This document shows positions 1 to 9,287 of a stretch of DNA of 64,000 nucleotides, in pieces. This DNA is from Bacteroidota bacterium (GTDB lineage Bacteria; Bacteroidota; Bacteroidia; Bacteroidales; SZUA-534), in assembly GCA_003250355.1 (NCBI GenBank), contig QKGS01000067.1:186001-250000 (forward strand), in the 5' to 3' direction. The first letter of the stretch is position 1. Each line of letters begins with the position of its first letter. The notes beneath the pieces were generated by a model. That model was not told the DNA's origin. It ran no database searches and worked only from the letters and a program-made list of their open reading frames with translations. Both the position numbers and the translations under genes were made by a program.

Positions 1-348
1 CCATTCTCGGTAAAAGACCCAAGATTTATATGGACAATTGAATATTGGGAAAACGTTTTTATTAATAACAGTATTCAATTACCATTTCTACTTTGGGTTA
101 CAAGAGATAAGCAAAGCGTAATGCATAGCCATGATCGAAGAGGAGAGCTTTCTGAAAATAAAAAACTTATAAGCTATAAAAACACCGAAAGCACATATGA
201 AGAATATTATGAATTTACAGAACAAAAATTTAATGCATATTCAGGACAAAAATTAAAACTTTCATATGAAGATATTTTAGCTGCGGTTTCATTGTTTAAA
301 CCTACAACAAAGCCTGATAAAAAGACATTTCTAAGAAAACTATTTTAG
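1..348 (+). CDS. Sulfotransferase-like protein, C-terminal part (5' end outside window)
   Basis: The frame is open from the first base, so this is the last ~115 residues of a longer gene; the ATG at 121 is internal. Visible near the start is a KDPRF segment, followed about 30 residues later by VTRDKQSVMHS. A Lys-Asp-Pro-Arg element followed by an R-[DP]-x-x-S-V-x-x-S element is the pattern of the PAPS-binding region of sulfotransferase-fold proteins. The last third is charged and helical. It sits 4 bases before a GT4 gene, in the same direction as the polysaccharide cluster, so a role in sulfating a surface glycan is plausible. The family call rests on short motifs in a fragment; another nucleotide-dependent transferase is possible. 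Confidence 0.6.
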   Translation, partial: PFSVKDPRFIWTIEYWENVFINNSIQLPFLLWVTRDKQSVMHSHDRRGELSENKKLISYKNTESTYEEYYEFTEQKFNAYSGQKLKLSYEDILAAVSLFKPTTKPDKKTFLRKLF

Positions 349-352
349 AGTT

Positions 353-1510
353 ATGTTGAAGCAATTAATTAGAAAACTAATACCTGCAACACCCGTTGTA
401 TTAAAAAACGTTTATAATATAGATAAAACGAAACCTAAAGCTCTTGTGTCGTACATAAGTAAGAATGTTTTTAAATATGATAGCGAAATACTACATAATA
501 ATATTATTGAATGCAGAGCTATTTGTGAAGTATTAGATGAGCTTGGTTATCAGGTTGATGTAGTAGATTATAACATTCCGACATATAGCACAAATGAGTA
601 TGAACTAATTATTGGTTTTGGAGAGTCTTTAGAAATAGCACTAAAAAAAAGAATAGAAACAAAACCGTATATTATAGCATACTATACAGGAACCAATCCT
701 TTAATATCGAATCCTAATACAATAAAACGGTGCATTGAAGCCTACAATAAAACCAATAGGCTTTTTTTATCATCTATAAGGTTTGTTGATAAGGTATATC
801 CTGCTCAAATAATTAACTCCGATTTAATGATACTTCTTGGAAATAAGTGTGTTAAAGAAACGTATGATGGGTATGGTATTTCTAAAATTGAAACAATTGA
901 TGCTCCGGCAGTAAAATTAAAAGCCGATTTAATAAGTAATAAACACTACAATACTGCAAAAAATAATTATTTGTATTTTTCCGGTTCAGGTAGTATTCAC
1001 AAGGGCTTAGACCTTTGCATTGAAGCTTTTGCCGATAATAAATTGAGGAAACAAAACCTTCATATTTGCGGACCTGTTGAATATGAAAAAGAGTTTTGGA
1101 ATTATTATTCACCAATAATCACGAAATCTGAAAATATACATTATTATGGTTTTGTAAGTATTTCAAATCCGGTATTTACCGAATTGCTCGAAAAGTGCGC
1201 TTTTATTATTTCTCCAACAGTATCGGAAGGGCAAAGTACCTCAATAATTAATGCAGTTGCAAATTCAGGTATTATACCTGTTACAACTAGTATTGCCGGA
1301 ATACCCAAATCAATAAATGTTTTTTATTTAGATGAACTGTGCAAAGAAAAAATAGAACAATCAGTTTTGTCATGCAGTAATTTAAATGATGAAGAGATAA
1401 AAGAAAAAACCAGTAATAATTTGGAAATTAGTCATATTTTTTCCTTGGAAACATTTAAGGGAAACATTAAAAAATATATAAAATCAGTATTATATAAAAC
1501 ATATCAGTAA
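353..1510 (+). CDS. Glycosyltransferase family 4 (GT-B) protein
   Basis: This 385-residue protein has a C-terminal half typical of GT4/group 1 glycosyltransferases. A YFSGSGSIHKGLDLCIEAF strand-loop-helix (about residue 205) corresponds to the G-x-x-x-x-K-G sugar-nucleotide segment, and SPTVSEGQSTSIINA (about 283) is the E-x(7)-E-like acceptor/donor region in degenerate form: the usual SxxEGxGxPxLEA is SEGQSTSIINA here. The N-terminal half begins with a Rossmann-like strand (KALVSYIS). No membrane segments are seen. It lies 4 bases after the sulfotransferase-like gene and 1 base before the next methyltransferase gene, so it is an operon member. The donor and acceptor cannot be read from the sequence. 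Confidence 0.8.
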   Translation: MLKQLIRKLIPATPVVLKNVYNIDKTKPKALVSYISKNVFKYDSEILHNNIIECRAICEVLDELGYQVDVVDYNIPTYSTNEYELIIGFGESLEIALKKRIETKPYIIAYYTGTNPLISNPNTIKRCIEAYNKTNRLFLSSIRFVDKVYPAQIINSDLMILLGNKCVKETYDGYGISKIETIDAPAVKLKADLISNKHYNTAKNNYLYFSGSGSIHKGLDLCIEAFADNKLRKQNLHICGPVEYEKEFWNYYSPIITKSENIHYYGFVSISNPVFTELLEKCAFIISPTVSEGQSTSIINAVANSGIIPVTTSIAGIPKSINVFYLDELCKEKIEQSVLSCSNLNDEEIKEKTSNNLEISHIFSLETFKGNIKKYIKSVLYKTYQ

Positions 1511-1511
1511 C

Positions 1512-2297
1512 ATGAAATGTAACATTTGCGGAAACAAAACAAGCATACTTTTTAGTAAAGACATACTTGGAAAATACCCTGTAAACTATCACCAATGCTC
1601 GGAATGCTTTTTTATACAAACCGATGAGCCATTTTGGATAAAAGAGGCGTATGAAAATGATGCTATCTCTGCATTGGATACCGGTATTGCCGACCGTAAC
1701 CTCGACAATGTTAACTTTATATCAAATATTCTAAATAAAACTATCAAGGGCAAAAATATATTTCTCGATTATGGTGGTGCTGAAGGTCTTTTTGTAAGGC
1801 TAATGAGAGATAAAGGATTTAACTTTTACCGATATGACAAATATGCAAAGAACATTTATGCACGTTTTTTTGATTATTCCGATATTGATGATAAAAATTC
1901 AAAATTTGATGTTATAACATGCTTCGAAGTATTTGAACATATACATAATCCACTTGATGAATTAAAACACTTACTAAATAAAACAAATGTTCTAATTTTT
2001 TCAACTGTATTACAACCTAATAAAGATTTGGAGAACTGGTGGTATCTAATACCTGAAACAGGTCAACATATTTCATTCTATCATCAAAAAACATTTGAAT
2101 ATATATGTTCAAATAATGATTTATACTTTTATAGTAATTATTACGACACCCATATAATTTCTAAAAACAAATTAGACTTAAAACCTTTAAGTTATTACAA
2201 AAAAAAATCTTGTATTAAAAAAAGAACACTGAAAGACCGTTTTACATATATTCAGGATGATTATAAAACTGTGATGTTGAAATTACAATCACGTTAA
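1512..2297 (+). CDS. Class I SAM-dependent methyltransferase with N-terminal zinc ribbon
   Basis: The 261-residue protein starts with CNICG (Cys3, Cys6) and has a second pair CSEC (Cys29, Cys32), a four-cysteine zinc knuckle common on sugar C- and O-methyltransferases. The Rossmann domain follows: motif I is FLDYGGAEGLFVRLM (about residue 83), motif II-like is FYRYDKY, and FDVITCFEVFEHIHNPLDEL (about 133) is the Methyltransf_23-type motif IV/post-motif region. It probably methylates a sugar or sugar-linked intermediate in the surface polysaccharide pathway. It is packed between a GT4 gene (1-base gap) and a sugar-nucleotide reductase gene (10-base gap). The substrate is unknown. Confidence 0.85.
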   Translation: MKCNICGNKTSILFSKDILGKYPVNYHQCSECFFIQTDEPFWIKEAYENDAISALDTGIADRNLDNVNFISNILNKTIKGKNIFLDYGGAEGLFVRLMRDKGFNFYRYDKYAKNIYARFFDYSDIDDKNSKFDVITCFEVFEHIHNPLDELKHLLNKTNVLIFSTVLQPNKDLENWWYLIPETGQHISFYHQKTFEYICSNNDLYFYSNYYDTHIISKNKLDLKPLSYYKKKSCIKKRTLKDRFTYIQDDYKTVMLKLQSR

Positions 2298-2307
2298 CCT
2301 ATTAAAT

Positions 2308-3249
2308 ATGAAGAAGGTACTAATTACAGGTATATCAGGTTTTGTGGCAAAATTCCTTGTTGAACATTTAAAGCATACTTATGCTGACATTAAAATATAC
2401 GGTATTTCGAGACAATATAAAGATAGTACTCCCAATGATATTGAGGTTTTTATTGCCGATTTACGTAACGAAGATATTTTACTGCAAATAATAAAAAAGG
2501 TATCGCCCGATATTATTTTTCATTTGGCTTCAGACAGTAGTGTGGCATATAGTTGGAAATATCCTTCGCTTAGCTTTCAAAATAACACTAATATATTTCT
2601 TCATGTCATTGAATGTGTAAGAAAACTGAATCTAAATACCAGAATACTTTCAATAGGCTCTTCAGAAGAATATGGCATAGTTAATAATGACATTTTGAGT
2701 GAAACTCATGAACTTAACCCAATAAGTCCGTATGCTGTTGCTCGGGTTTCGCAAGAAATGTTAAGTAAAGTATATGTTAATGGGTTTAATATCGATATTG
2801 TTCTTACCCGTTCATTTAACCACATTGGTCCCGGACAAAAAGATATTTTTGTAATATCATCATTTGCTAAACAAATTATTGAAAGGAAAAAGAAAAAAAC
2901 CAATGCCCATATTACCGTTGGAAATATTGATATTGTTAGAGACTTTGTCGATGTTCGTGATGTAGTTAAAGCATATACTACTATTGTTGAAAAAGGTGTA
3001 GCCGGTGAAGTTTATAATATTTGTAGCGGGTCTGGTATTTCACTAAAAGATATTTTAGAAAATCTTATGATTATTGCTGATTTTCAAACTCCATATATTG
3101 TAAATCAGGATTTGATTCGTCCATCAGACAACCCTATAATAATTGGAGATAATTCAAAAATAAAACGCGAATTGGGCTGGAATCCTAATATTTCAATAGA
3201 GCAAAGTTTGAAGGATATATTGAATTATTGGGACAATAATATTATTTAA
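2308..3249 (+). CDS. NAD(P)-dependent sugar epimerase/dehydratase, probable GDP-6-deoxy-4-keto-mannose reductase type
   Basis: An extended SDR of 313 residues, the usual size for this family. The N-terminal nucleotide-binding segment is VLITGISGFVAKFLVEHL; the expected T-G-x-x-G-F-x-G has Ala instead of the last Gly. Catalytic elements are SIGSSEEYG (about residue 112) and SPYAVARVSQEM (about 138), where the Tyr is followed at +4 by Arg instead of the usual Lys. NHIGPGQKDIFVISSFAKQI and DIVRDFVDVRDVVKAY are classic for GDP-mannose 4,6-dehydratase/RMD-like enzymes. The layout best fits an RMD-like reductase making a GDP-6-deoxyhexose such as rhamnose. It supplies sugar donor to the surrounding transferases. 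The exact substrate is inference. Confidence 0.8.
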   Translation: MKKVLITGISGFVAKFLVEHLKHTYADIKIYGISRQYKDSTPNDIEVFIADLRNEDILLQIIKKVSPDIIFHLASDSSVAYSWKYPSLSFQNNTNIFLHVIECVRKLNLNTRILSIGSSEEYGIVNNDILSETHELNPISPYAVARVSQEMLSKVYVNGFNIDIVLTRSFNHIGPGQKDIFVISSFAKQIIERKKKKTNAHITVGNIDIVRDFVDVRDVVKAYTTIVEKGVAGEVYNICSGSGISLKDILENLMIIADFQTPYIVNQDLIRPSDNPIIIGDNSKIKRELGWNPNISIEQSLKDILNYWDNNII

Positions 3250-3266
3250 CTTAACTTAATGTGATA

Positions 3267-4406
3267 ATGAATATACTCTACGATCATCAAATATTTGAAA
3301 ATCAAAACATAGGAGGTATTTCAAGGTATTTTTATGAATTAATAAATCCTGGTTTTAAAACAAATCATAATTTAAAACTGTCGTTAAAAAAAACTCATAA
3401 TTTATACATAAAACAGTCTGATAAATATTCATATATTTTTAATAATACCGAAAACCATTATAAGAACTTCATATTACCTTTTGAATTTAAAGGGAAACAC
3501 ACAATTTACAGTAAATACATTAGTTTTATTGACTATCAAAATATTAACAAGAATAATAGTGTAAGAGAGTTAAAAAAAGGTAAAACCGATATTTTTCATC
3601 CTACATATTACGATAACTATTTTATTGACAACATAGGCAAAATACCTTTTGTATTAACTGTTTATGATATGATTCATGAGAAGTTTGTGCAATATTTTGC
3701 CGATAACACAACAGAACTTAAAAAAAATTTATGTAAAAAAGCAACCAAGATAATTGCCATATCTGAATCAACTAAAAATGATTTAGTTGAACTTTTCAAA
3801 ATTGAAGAAAGCAAAATTGAAGTAATATATCTTGCTAACAGTTTAAATACCTCAGGCTATATAAAAGTGAATTTGAAATTGCCGGATAGATATATTCTAT
3901 TTGTAGGCAGCAGACTGGCATATAAGAATTTCCACCGATTTTATAATAGTATAATACCTATTTTACAGAGTGATAAAGATTTAAAAGTTATTTGCACCGG
4001 CTCCAATTTTTCGGAGAAAGAGATCGAATTATTCAAAAAAAGTAATATCGAAGATAGTTTTATACATTTTTATGCCAATGATAATGAGCTATTTGAATTA
4101 TATAAAAATGCTCTGTGTTTTGTTTTTCCTTCACTTTATGAAGGATTTGGAATACCTACTCTTGAAGCATTTATGGCCAAGTGTCCGGTAATATTGAGTA
4201 ACACAAGTTCAATGCCCGAAGTTGGTGGAGATGCAGCAATTTATATTGATCCATATAACGAAAATGATATTTATGAAAAAATAAATAGCATTGTTAATTC
4301 CAAAGCTCTTAGAGATGAGTACATTACAAAAGGGCTTGAACAACTCAAAAAATTTAACTGGGAAAAATGTTGTAAAGAGCATTATACCCTTTATGAAAAG
4401 TTGTAA
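3267..4406 (+). CDS. Glycosyltransferase family 4 (mannosyltransferase-like)
   Basis: Starting at ATG 3267 gives 379 residues beginning MNILYDHQIFENQNIGGIS, the normal N-terminus of GT4 proteins that open with a YDHQIF..GGISRYF motif. A GTG six bases upstream (3261) is in frame but less likely. Near residue 200 is ILFVGSRLAYKNFHRF (a GxRxxYKN donor segment), and FVFPSLYEGFGIPTLEAFM (about 290) is the E-x(7)-E motif with both Glu residues intact. Both are diagnostic of GT-B retaining glycosyltransferases that often use GDP-mannose. The protein is soluble or peripheral. It ends just before the next transferase gene; the clustered same-strand spacing indicates one transcript. Confidence 0.88.
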   Translation: MNILYDHQIFENQNIGGISRYFYELINPGFKTNHNLKLSLKKTHNLYIKQSDKYSYIFNNTENHYKNFILPFEFKGKHTIYSKYISFIDYQNINKNNSVRELKKGKTDIFHPTYYDNYFIDNIGKIPFVLTVYDMIHEKFVQYFADNTTELKKNLCKKATKIIAISESTKNDLVELFKIEESKIEVIYLANSLNTSGYIKVNLKLPDRYILFVGSRLAYKNFHRFYNSIIPILQSDKDLKVICTGSNFSEKEIELFKKSNIEDSFIHFYANDNELFELYKNALCFVFPSLYEGFGIPTLEAFMAKCPVILSNTSSMPEVGGDAAIYIDPYNENDIYEKINSIVNSKALRDEYITKGLEQLKKFNWEKCCKEHYTLYEKL

Positions 4407-4413
4407 ATATTAT

Positions 4414-5388
4414 ATGCGCCCAAAAATATCAATAATAACCCCCTCTTTCAACCAAGGACAATACTTGGAACAAACCATTGATTCCGTTTTATCACAAGGA
4501 TATCAAAACCTTGAATATATAATTATTGATGGAGGGAGCACCGATAACAGTGTTGAAATAATAAAGAAATACAAAAAGCATATACAATATTGGATAAGCG
4601 AACCCGACAATGGGCAAAGCGATGCTATAAATAAAGGATTAAGACGAGCGACAGGTGATGTATGTAACTGGCTGTGTTCCGATGATTATTATGAGACAAA
4701 CGCATTAAAACATATTAGCGAGGTTTTTACCAATCCCAATAATTTAGCTTGTTCGGGTAATATTTGCCTATTCGACGATAAGGGTTTCTCTGAGATTAAA
4801 AAAGGTACATTATTATACAATAGTTTACCCGAAACTATTGCCCGTTCAGTAAATGTTCAACCATCAACTTTTTTTAGAACTGATATTTTCAGACAGTTTA
4901 ATTATTTGAATACTAAGCTTCATTATTTTATGGATAAGGAGTTATGGATAAAATATCTTTTTACATATGATACCGGAAACTTTAAGTATATTGATTCTAC
5001 CATTGCATATTATCGTATTCAACCCGAATCAAAAACATTCAAAGAGATGGATAATATGATGATGAACCCCGATAAAAAATTCAAAATAGATAACAATTCC
5101 ATTTTTCACTCACTTGCTGAAAAGATAAATAATCAAAAACAATCATTAGTAATTGCTCAACTTACATCGGTTTTGGTGAATGACTATAAAATTGATATTG
5201 ATGCGAACAAAGAGTTAATACAGCAAGTGCTTGATTATTACATATATTACGAAGCTCTAAAACAATTTTATTATGGGAGCAAAAAAAAGTGCAAGCAACT
5301 TTTAAAATGTATAAATATTAATAACTTGAACGATGCATTACGTAATGACTTTTATTATTTAAAACGACGAAGCTTATTATCATTTTAA
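4414..5388 (+). CDS. Glycosyltransferase family 2
   Basis: Translation from ATG 4414 gives about 324 residues beginning MRPKISIITPSFNQGQYLE, the standard GT2 N-terminus. An in-frame ATG at 4393 would overlap the previous stop and is the alternative start. The GT-A fold markers are IIIDGGSTDNSVEII (about residue 38) and the DxD-like CSDDYY (about 90), with ISEPDNGQSDAINKG between them, which is typical of the WcaA-like subgroup. VQPSTFFR and a late MDKELWIKYLF (the ED-x-x-W-like element with Asp-Lys-Glu) follow. It is an inverting transferase for the surface glycan, acting on the cytoplasmic side. Sugar specificity is not visible. Confidence 0.87.
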   Translation: MRPKISIITPSFNQGQYLEQTIDSVLSQGYQNLEYIIIDGGSTDNSVEIIKKYKKHIQYWISEPDNGQSDAINKGLRRATGDVCNWLCSDDYYETNALKHISEVFTNPNNLACSGNICLFDDKGFSEIKKGTLLYNSLPETIARSVNVQPSTFFRTDIFRQFNYLNTKLHYFMDKELWIKYLFTYDTGNFKYIDSTIAYYRIQPESKTFKEMDNMMMNPDKKFKIDNNSIFHSLAEKINNQKQSLVIAQLTSVLVNDYKIDIDANKELIQQVLDYYIYYEALKQFYYGSKKKCKQLLKCININNLNDALRNDFYYLKRRSLLSF

Positions 5389-5390
5389 AA

Positions 5391-6329
5391 ATGGCATACT
5401 TTTCAATAATAACACCTGTTTACAACCGACAAGAATTAATAATTCCCACAATAGAGAGTGTAATAAATCAATCATTTGCCGATTGGGAATTAATACTTGT
5501 TAACGATGCATCGACCGATAATACTAAAGATGTTTTAGATAAATATTGCCAAAGCGATAACCGTATTAAAGTAATAAGTCATGATGTAAATAAAGAAAGA
5601 GGTTTTGCAAGAAACAATGGTATTAAAAATTCTAATGCTGAATATATTTGCTTTCTCGATAGCGATGACCTTTTCGATGTAACCCATCTGCAAAATTTTT
5701 ATAATTACATTGAAAAGAATAAACATCCGGTTGCCCTTATGTTCTCAAATACATATTTGATAAGTGATATTCATAATAGTAGCAATAGAACTAAAAAAAC
5801 AGCTCCTCAATATAATCATAATAGCAGATTTGCTTATATACTACACTATACTTTTAACCCAACACGTGTTTGTATTCATAAAGATATTTTAAATGAGTAT
5901 CAATTTGACCCTAAAATACCCGGATTAGAAGATCTTGACTTATGGTTACACATTGCACTTAAATATCCAATATTTTATTTGCCTGAATATACTTCAATGT
6001 ATTTGGTTCATAATGAATCATATTCAACAGGTGACAAAAACCGTTTCAAAAAGGAACTTAAAAATTTCAAGTATATTTTTGCTAAAAAACAATTTGAAGG
6101 AATATTGCCAAATAATGAAAAAAACAGGCTTTTAAGTATGTGTCATTTTCATCTTACCGAAAGTTATGAGTACAATAACGAAAAAACTAATCTATATAAA
6201 TCAATTATTAAATCATTTATTCTTTGCCCCAAAGGGTATAATGGCAAAACAAATAAAATATTATTGGTGCGTTTTTTATATAACTTACCTTTTTTAGGAG
6301 TTATTATTAAAAGAATAAAAAATAAGTAA
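5391..6329 (+). CDS. Glycosyltransferase family 2
   Basis: A 312-residue GT2 protein: FSIITPVYNRQELI at the N-terminus, LVNDASTDNTKDVL (about residue 37), RGFARNNGIKN and FLDSDDLFD (the DxD metal/nucleotide-binding motif, about 87), then EDLDLWLHIAL (about 180), the ED-x-x-x-W catalytic-base region. It starts 2 bases after the preceding stop and ends 1 base before the next GT2. It is similar in layout and wording to the next gene (FNPTRVCI here, GVPRVCIP there), suggesting the two arose by tandem duplication and diverged. Donor and acceptor are unknown. Confidence 0.87.
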   Translation: MAYFSIITPVYNRQELIIPTIESVINQSFADWELILVNDASTDNTKDVLDKYCQSDNRIKVISHDVNKERGFARNNGIKNSNAEYICFLDSDDLFDVTHLQNFYNYIEKNKHPVALMFSNTYLISDIHNSSNRTKKTAPQYNHNSRFAYILHYTFNPTRVCIHKDILNEYQFDPKIPGLEDLDLWLHIALKYPIFYLPEYTSMYLVHNESYSTGDKNRFKKELKNFKYIFAKKQFEGILPNNEKNRLLSMCHFHLTESYEYNNEKTNLYKSIIKSFILCPKGYNGKTNKILLVRFLYNLPFLGVIIKRIKNK

Positions 6330-6330
6330 A

Positions 6331-7236
6331 ATGCTTTTTTCAATAATACTACCTACATACAACCGGGCTAAAATGCTCCCTGTGGCAATTGAGAGTGTTT
6401 TGTTGCAGGAATATACAAATTGGGAATTGATTATAGTTGACGATGGTTCAACCGACAATACCAAGCAGGTAGTTCAGCAATATAACGATAATAGAATAAA
6501 ATATATATGGCAAGAAAATCAGGAGCGTAGTGCAGCACGTAATAATGGAATTAACAAAGCTTCGGGTAATTATATCTGTTTTTTAGATAGCGATGATTAT
6601 TTGTTAAGCAATCATTTGGCTGAGTTTTATTCATGTATTGAGCAGAATGGCGAAAAGTTTGCTATATACTTTTGTAATACCATGTGTGAGTATAAAGGGG
6701 AAATATCAGAAGTAAAACAAACATATATTAACACACGCAATAGTATAGAGTTTGCTTTTGCAAATACTATTGGAGTCCCCAGAGTTTGTATCCCTACCCG
6801 ATATATGTTGAAGCATAATTTCAACCCCCTCATTTCAATAGGCGAAGACAAGGATTTGTGGATACGTATAGCATCTGAACTTAATTTCATACATAACAAT
6901 AAATATACTACCGTATATAAAGAGCACGATAATCGTTCGGTTTCACTCTCAAATACCCGTTCATTTATTGATACTTATCACTTACTTAAACAGTTGAGAA
7001 ATAAAAACTCAAAACATATAAGTTCAAGAATTGCAAATAAAACAATTAGTACAGCTCTTTTTAATATTGCAAAGTCATATATCTATTTGCATATGAATGG
7101 CAAAGCAGCAGAATATATTTTGCGGTCTATATTTAAATGTCCGTTTATGAAAGTAAATATTCATAGAGTATTGTTGATATTAAGCCTTTGGGGAGGGTAT
7201 AAAAAGCAAATTTTAAATGAGTATCGAGAAGCTTAA
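6331..7236 (+). CDS. Glycosyltransferase family 2
   Basis: A 301-residue GT2 protein. Motifs in order: FSIILPTYNRAKMLP, VDDGSTDNTKQVV (about residue 37), RSAARNNGINKASGNY, FLDSDDYLLS (DxD, about 86) and GEDKDLWIRIAS (about 173). It is a probable diverged paralogue of the gene immediately upstream. Its last 20 bases overlap the start of the next GT4 gene, which suggests translational coupling within the polysaccharide operon. It is expected to act on a lipid-linked oligosaccharide at the inner face of the cytoplasmic membrane. Confidence 0.87.
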   Translation: MLFSIILPTYNRAKMLPVAIESVLLQEYTNWELIIVDDGSTDNTKQVVQQYNDNRIKYIWQENQERSAARNNGINKASGNYICFLDSDDYLLSNHLAEFYSCIEQNGEKFAIYFCNTMCEYKGEISEVKQTYINTRNSIEFAFANTIGVPRVCIPTRYMLKHNFNPLISIGEDKDLWIRIASELNFIHNNKYTTVYKEHDNRSVSLSNTRSFIDTYHLLKQLRNKNSKHISSRIANKTISTALFNIAKSYIYLHMNGKAAEYILRSIFKCPFMKVNIHRVLLILSLWGGYKKQILNEYREA

Positions 7237-8353
7237 AATACTGCAAATAATCCCAAACCTTAAAAAAGGAGGTGCCGAACGTTTAGTCCTCGATATTTGT
7301 CGTGAGCTAAGCGAACGTGCAGGAGTTGAGGTAAAACTTGTATGCCTTTCGCAGGAAAACGAATACCCGTTCCTTACCAATAATGTTGATTACACGGTAA
7401 TCCCTTCGAAATATATTCCCAGCATAACAGGTAAGCCGATTGTTGATATTCAAAACCTTCAAGAGTTTATCGATAATTTTCAGCCACATATTATTCACTC
7501 TCATCTGTGGGAAGCTGAAATTATAAGTAGGCAGGTAAATTATACTACGGCAAAATGGTTTAGCCATTTTCACGATAATATGGTTCAGTTATCAAAATTC
7601 AGTTTTCCCATAACTAAGCAAAAAGTTACAAATTACTATGAGCGCACATTGCTGCTAAATAGGTATAAACGGGTGAATAATAACTTTATATGTATTGCAA
7701 AACACTCGTTTAACTATGCAAAAGCAAACTTGCCACAAAGTCTTTTAAGCAATGTTCATTTGCTGCACAATGCAATTAATACCCGGAAATTTTCAAAAAA
7801 ATCAAGTATTGAACATTCTGATGAAATATTAAAGCTTATAAATGTTGGCAGCATGGTCGATAAAAAGAACCAATTATTTTTAATAGAAGTTGTAAAGGAA
7901 CTAAAACAAAAAGGGGTAAAGGTTCATTTGTCGTTATTAGGTGATGGAGTTAATATACAATTACTATCAAATAAAATTGTTGATTATAAGCTGGAAAATG
8001 AAGTTACACTACACGGCAATGTAAATAATCCGGAAGAGTATTATTGGGCTTCGAACATATATGTTCATTCGGCCAAATATGAGCCATTGGGTCTTGTGTT
8101 ACTTGAGGCTATGGCTGCCCAATTACCTGTTGTAACACTCAATGGGTACGGCAACCGCGATATTGTTGAGCAAGGTAAGAACGGATATATGATATTTGAA
8201 GAGAATGGAGAGTTATTTGCCGAAACAATAATTGAGTTGTGGAATAATAAAGAGCTTTACAAAAAAATGAGTAACTATGCCGTTGAATACGCTCAGCAAT
8301 ATGACATAAAAGAGTATTGCTGCAAATTAATTGAATTATATAAAACCAAATAA
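7217..8353 (+). CDS. Glycosyltransferase family 4
   Basis: The 378-residue protein opens LKILQIIPNLKKGGAERLV, the canonical GT4 N-terminus (KGGAER). The C-terminal Rossmann domain has LINVGSMVDKKNQLFLIE (about residue 208), GDGVNIQLL, and HSAKYEPLGLVLLEAMAAQLPVV (about 290), with the E-x(7)-E pair E-P-L-G-L-V-L-L-E intact. It is a retaining GT-B glycosyltransferase for the same surface polysaccharide. The ATG at 7217 lies 20 bases inside the upstream gene. No signal peptide or membrane helix is seen. Confidence 0.88.
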   Translation: MSIEKLKILQIIPNLKKGGAERLVLDICRELSERAGVEVKLVCLSQENEYPFLTNNVDYTVIPSKYIPSITGKPIVDIQNLQEFIDNFQPHIIHSHLWEAEIISRQVNYTTAKWFSHFHDNMVQLSKFSFPITKQKVTNYYERTLLLNRYKRVNNNFICIAKHSFNYAKANLPQSLLSNVHLLHNAINTRKFSKKSSIEHSDEILKLINVGSMVDKKNQLFLIEVVKELKQKGVKVHLSLLGDGVNIQLLSNKIVDYKLENEVTLHGNVNNPEEYYWASNIYVHSAKYEPLGLVLLEAMAAQLPVVTLNGYGNRDIVEQGKNGYMIFEENGELFAETIIELWNNKELYKKMSNYAVEYAQQYDIKEYCCKLIELYKTK

Positions 8354-8354
8354 A

Positions 8355-9269
8355 ATGAATTCGAAAAAAATTACCTCTAAACTATATTCATTAATTATTA
8401 CAATTTACAATACAATTCCTTGTAAAAGGCTATTGTGCATAGTTTTAAGATTTTTTAAGTTTGGTAAAGGTAAATTATATATCGACTTTAGGTTTACCGG
8501 ATTTTTTAAAGTAAAATCAAAACAATATTCATTTTATCTTTTCAATAACAAAGAGACTATTTCAAACGAAATATTTTGGAACGGGATAGGTAATACATGG
8601 GAAAAGGAGTCGATATGGCTTTGGGAAATATTATCAAAAAAATCGGATGTGATATTTGATATAGGAGCAAATACAGGCGTATATTCATTAATAGCTTGTA
8701 AGCAAAATAAAAATGCTCAAATTCATGCATTTGAACCATCTCGTGAAATATTTATAAGTCTTAAAAAAAATGCTTTAAAAAATTCCGACAATATTATTTG
8801 CAATAATAAAGCATTGAGTAGTAAGGAAACAACTCTTACTTTTTACGATACAAGTGGAAATACACAAACAAGCAGTTCGTTACACAAAGAGATGTTACAG
8901 CATCAACTATCCGACGACCAAATAATATCTTATAATGTTGAGTGTACTACACTTAATAATTATTGCAAAATCAATAATATTCAACAAATTGACCTAATTA
9001 AGCTCGATGTGGAATTGCACGAAAATGAAGTGATTGAGGGAGGATTGGAAATGATTAAAATATTATGCCCTGTAATATTTATTGAAATACTTAACGATAA
9101 ATTGGGTGAAGTAATTTCTGAAAAGTTTAATGGTTTAAATTATACTTTTCTGAGACTTGAAAAAAATAAATTAACTAAAGTTGATAAATTATTGGCACGG
9201 AACGATTGTTATAACTATGTATTAATGCCTGACAATAAAGTAAATGATATACAGGAGTATATTTTATAA
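8355..9269 (+). CDS. FkbM family methyltransferase
   Basis: Starting at ATG 8355 (one base after the preceding stop) gives 304 residues; a TTG 24 bases upstream would overlap the GT4 gene and is less likely. The SAM-binding core starts near residue 95 with VIFDIGANTGVYSLIA, followed by IHAFEPSREIF (motif II acidic residue), a typical CTTLNNYC segment, then IDLIKLDVELHENEVIEGG, the IDLIKID.EG..E signature of the FkbM family (the usual D-[VI]-[EQ]-G is D-V-E-L-H-E here). FkbM enzymes O-methylate sugars or polyketides. As the last gene of the cluster it probably caps or modifies a glycan residue. The hydrophobic, basic N-terminal 45 residues may sit at the membrane. Confidence 0.85.
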   Translation: MNSKKITSKLYSLIITIYNTIPCKRLLCIVLRFFKFGKGKLYIDFRFTGFFKVKSKQYSFYLFNNKETISNEIFWNGIGNTWEKESIWLWEILSKKSDVIFDIGANTGVYSLIACKQNKNAQIHAFEPSREIFISLKKNALKNSDNIICNNKALSSKETTLTFYDTSGNTQTSSSLHKEMLQHQLSDDQIISYNVECTTLNNYCKINNIQQIDLIKLDVELHENEVIEGGLEMIKILCPVIFIEILNDKLGEVISEKFNGLNYTFLRLEKNKLTKVDKLLARNDCYNYVLMPDNKVNDIQEYIL

Positions 9270-9287
9270 ATCAACAAACTGTTTAAA

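Noticed and set aside
4291-4413. 41-residue extension of the GT2 gene at 4414
   Set aside because: It overlaps the end of the preceding GT4 gene in another frame and lies before the canonical GT2 N-terminus.
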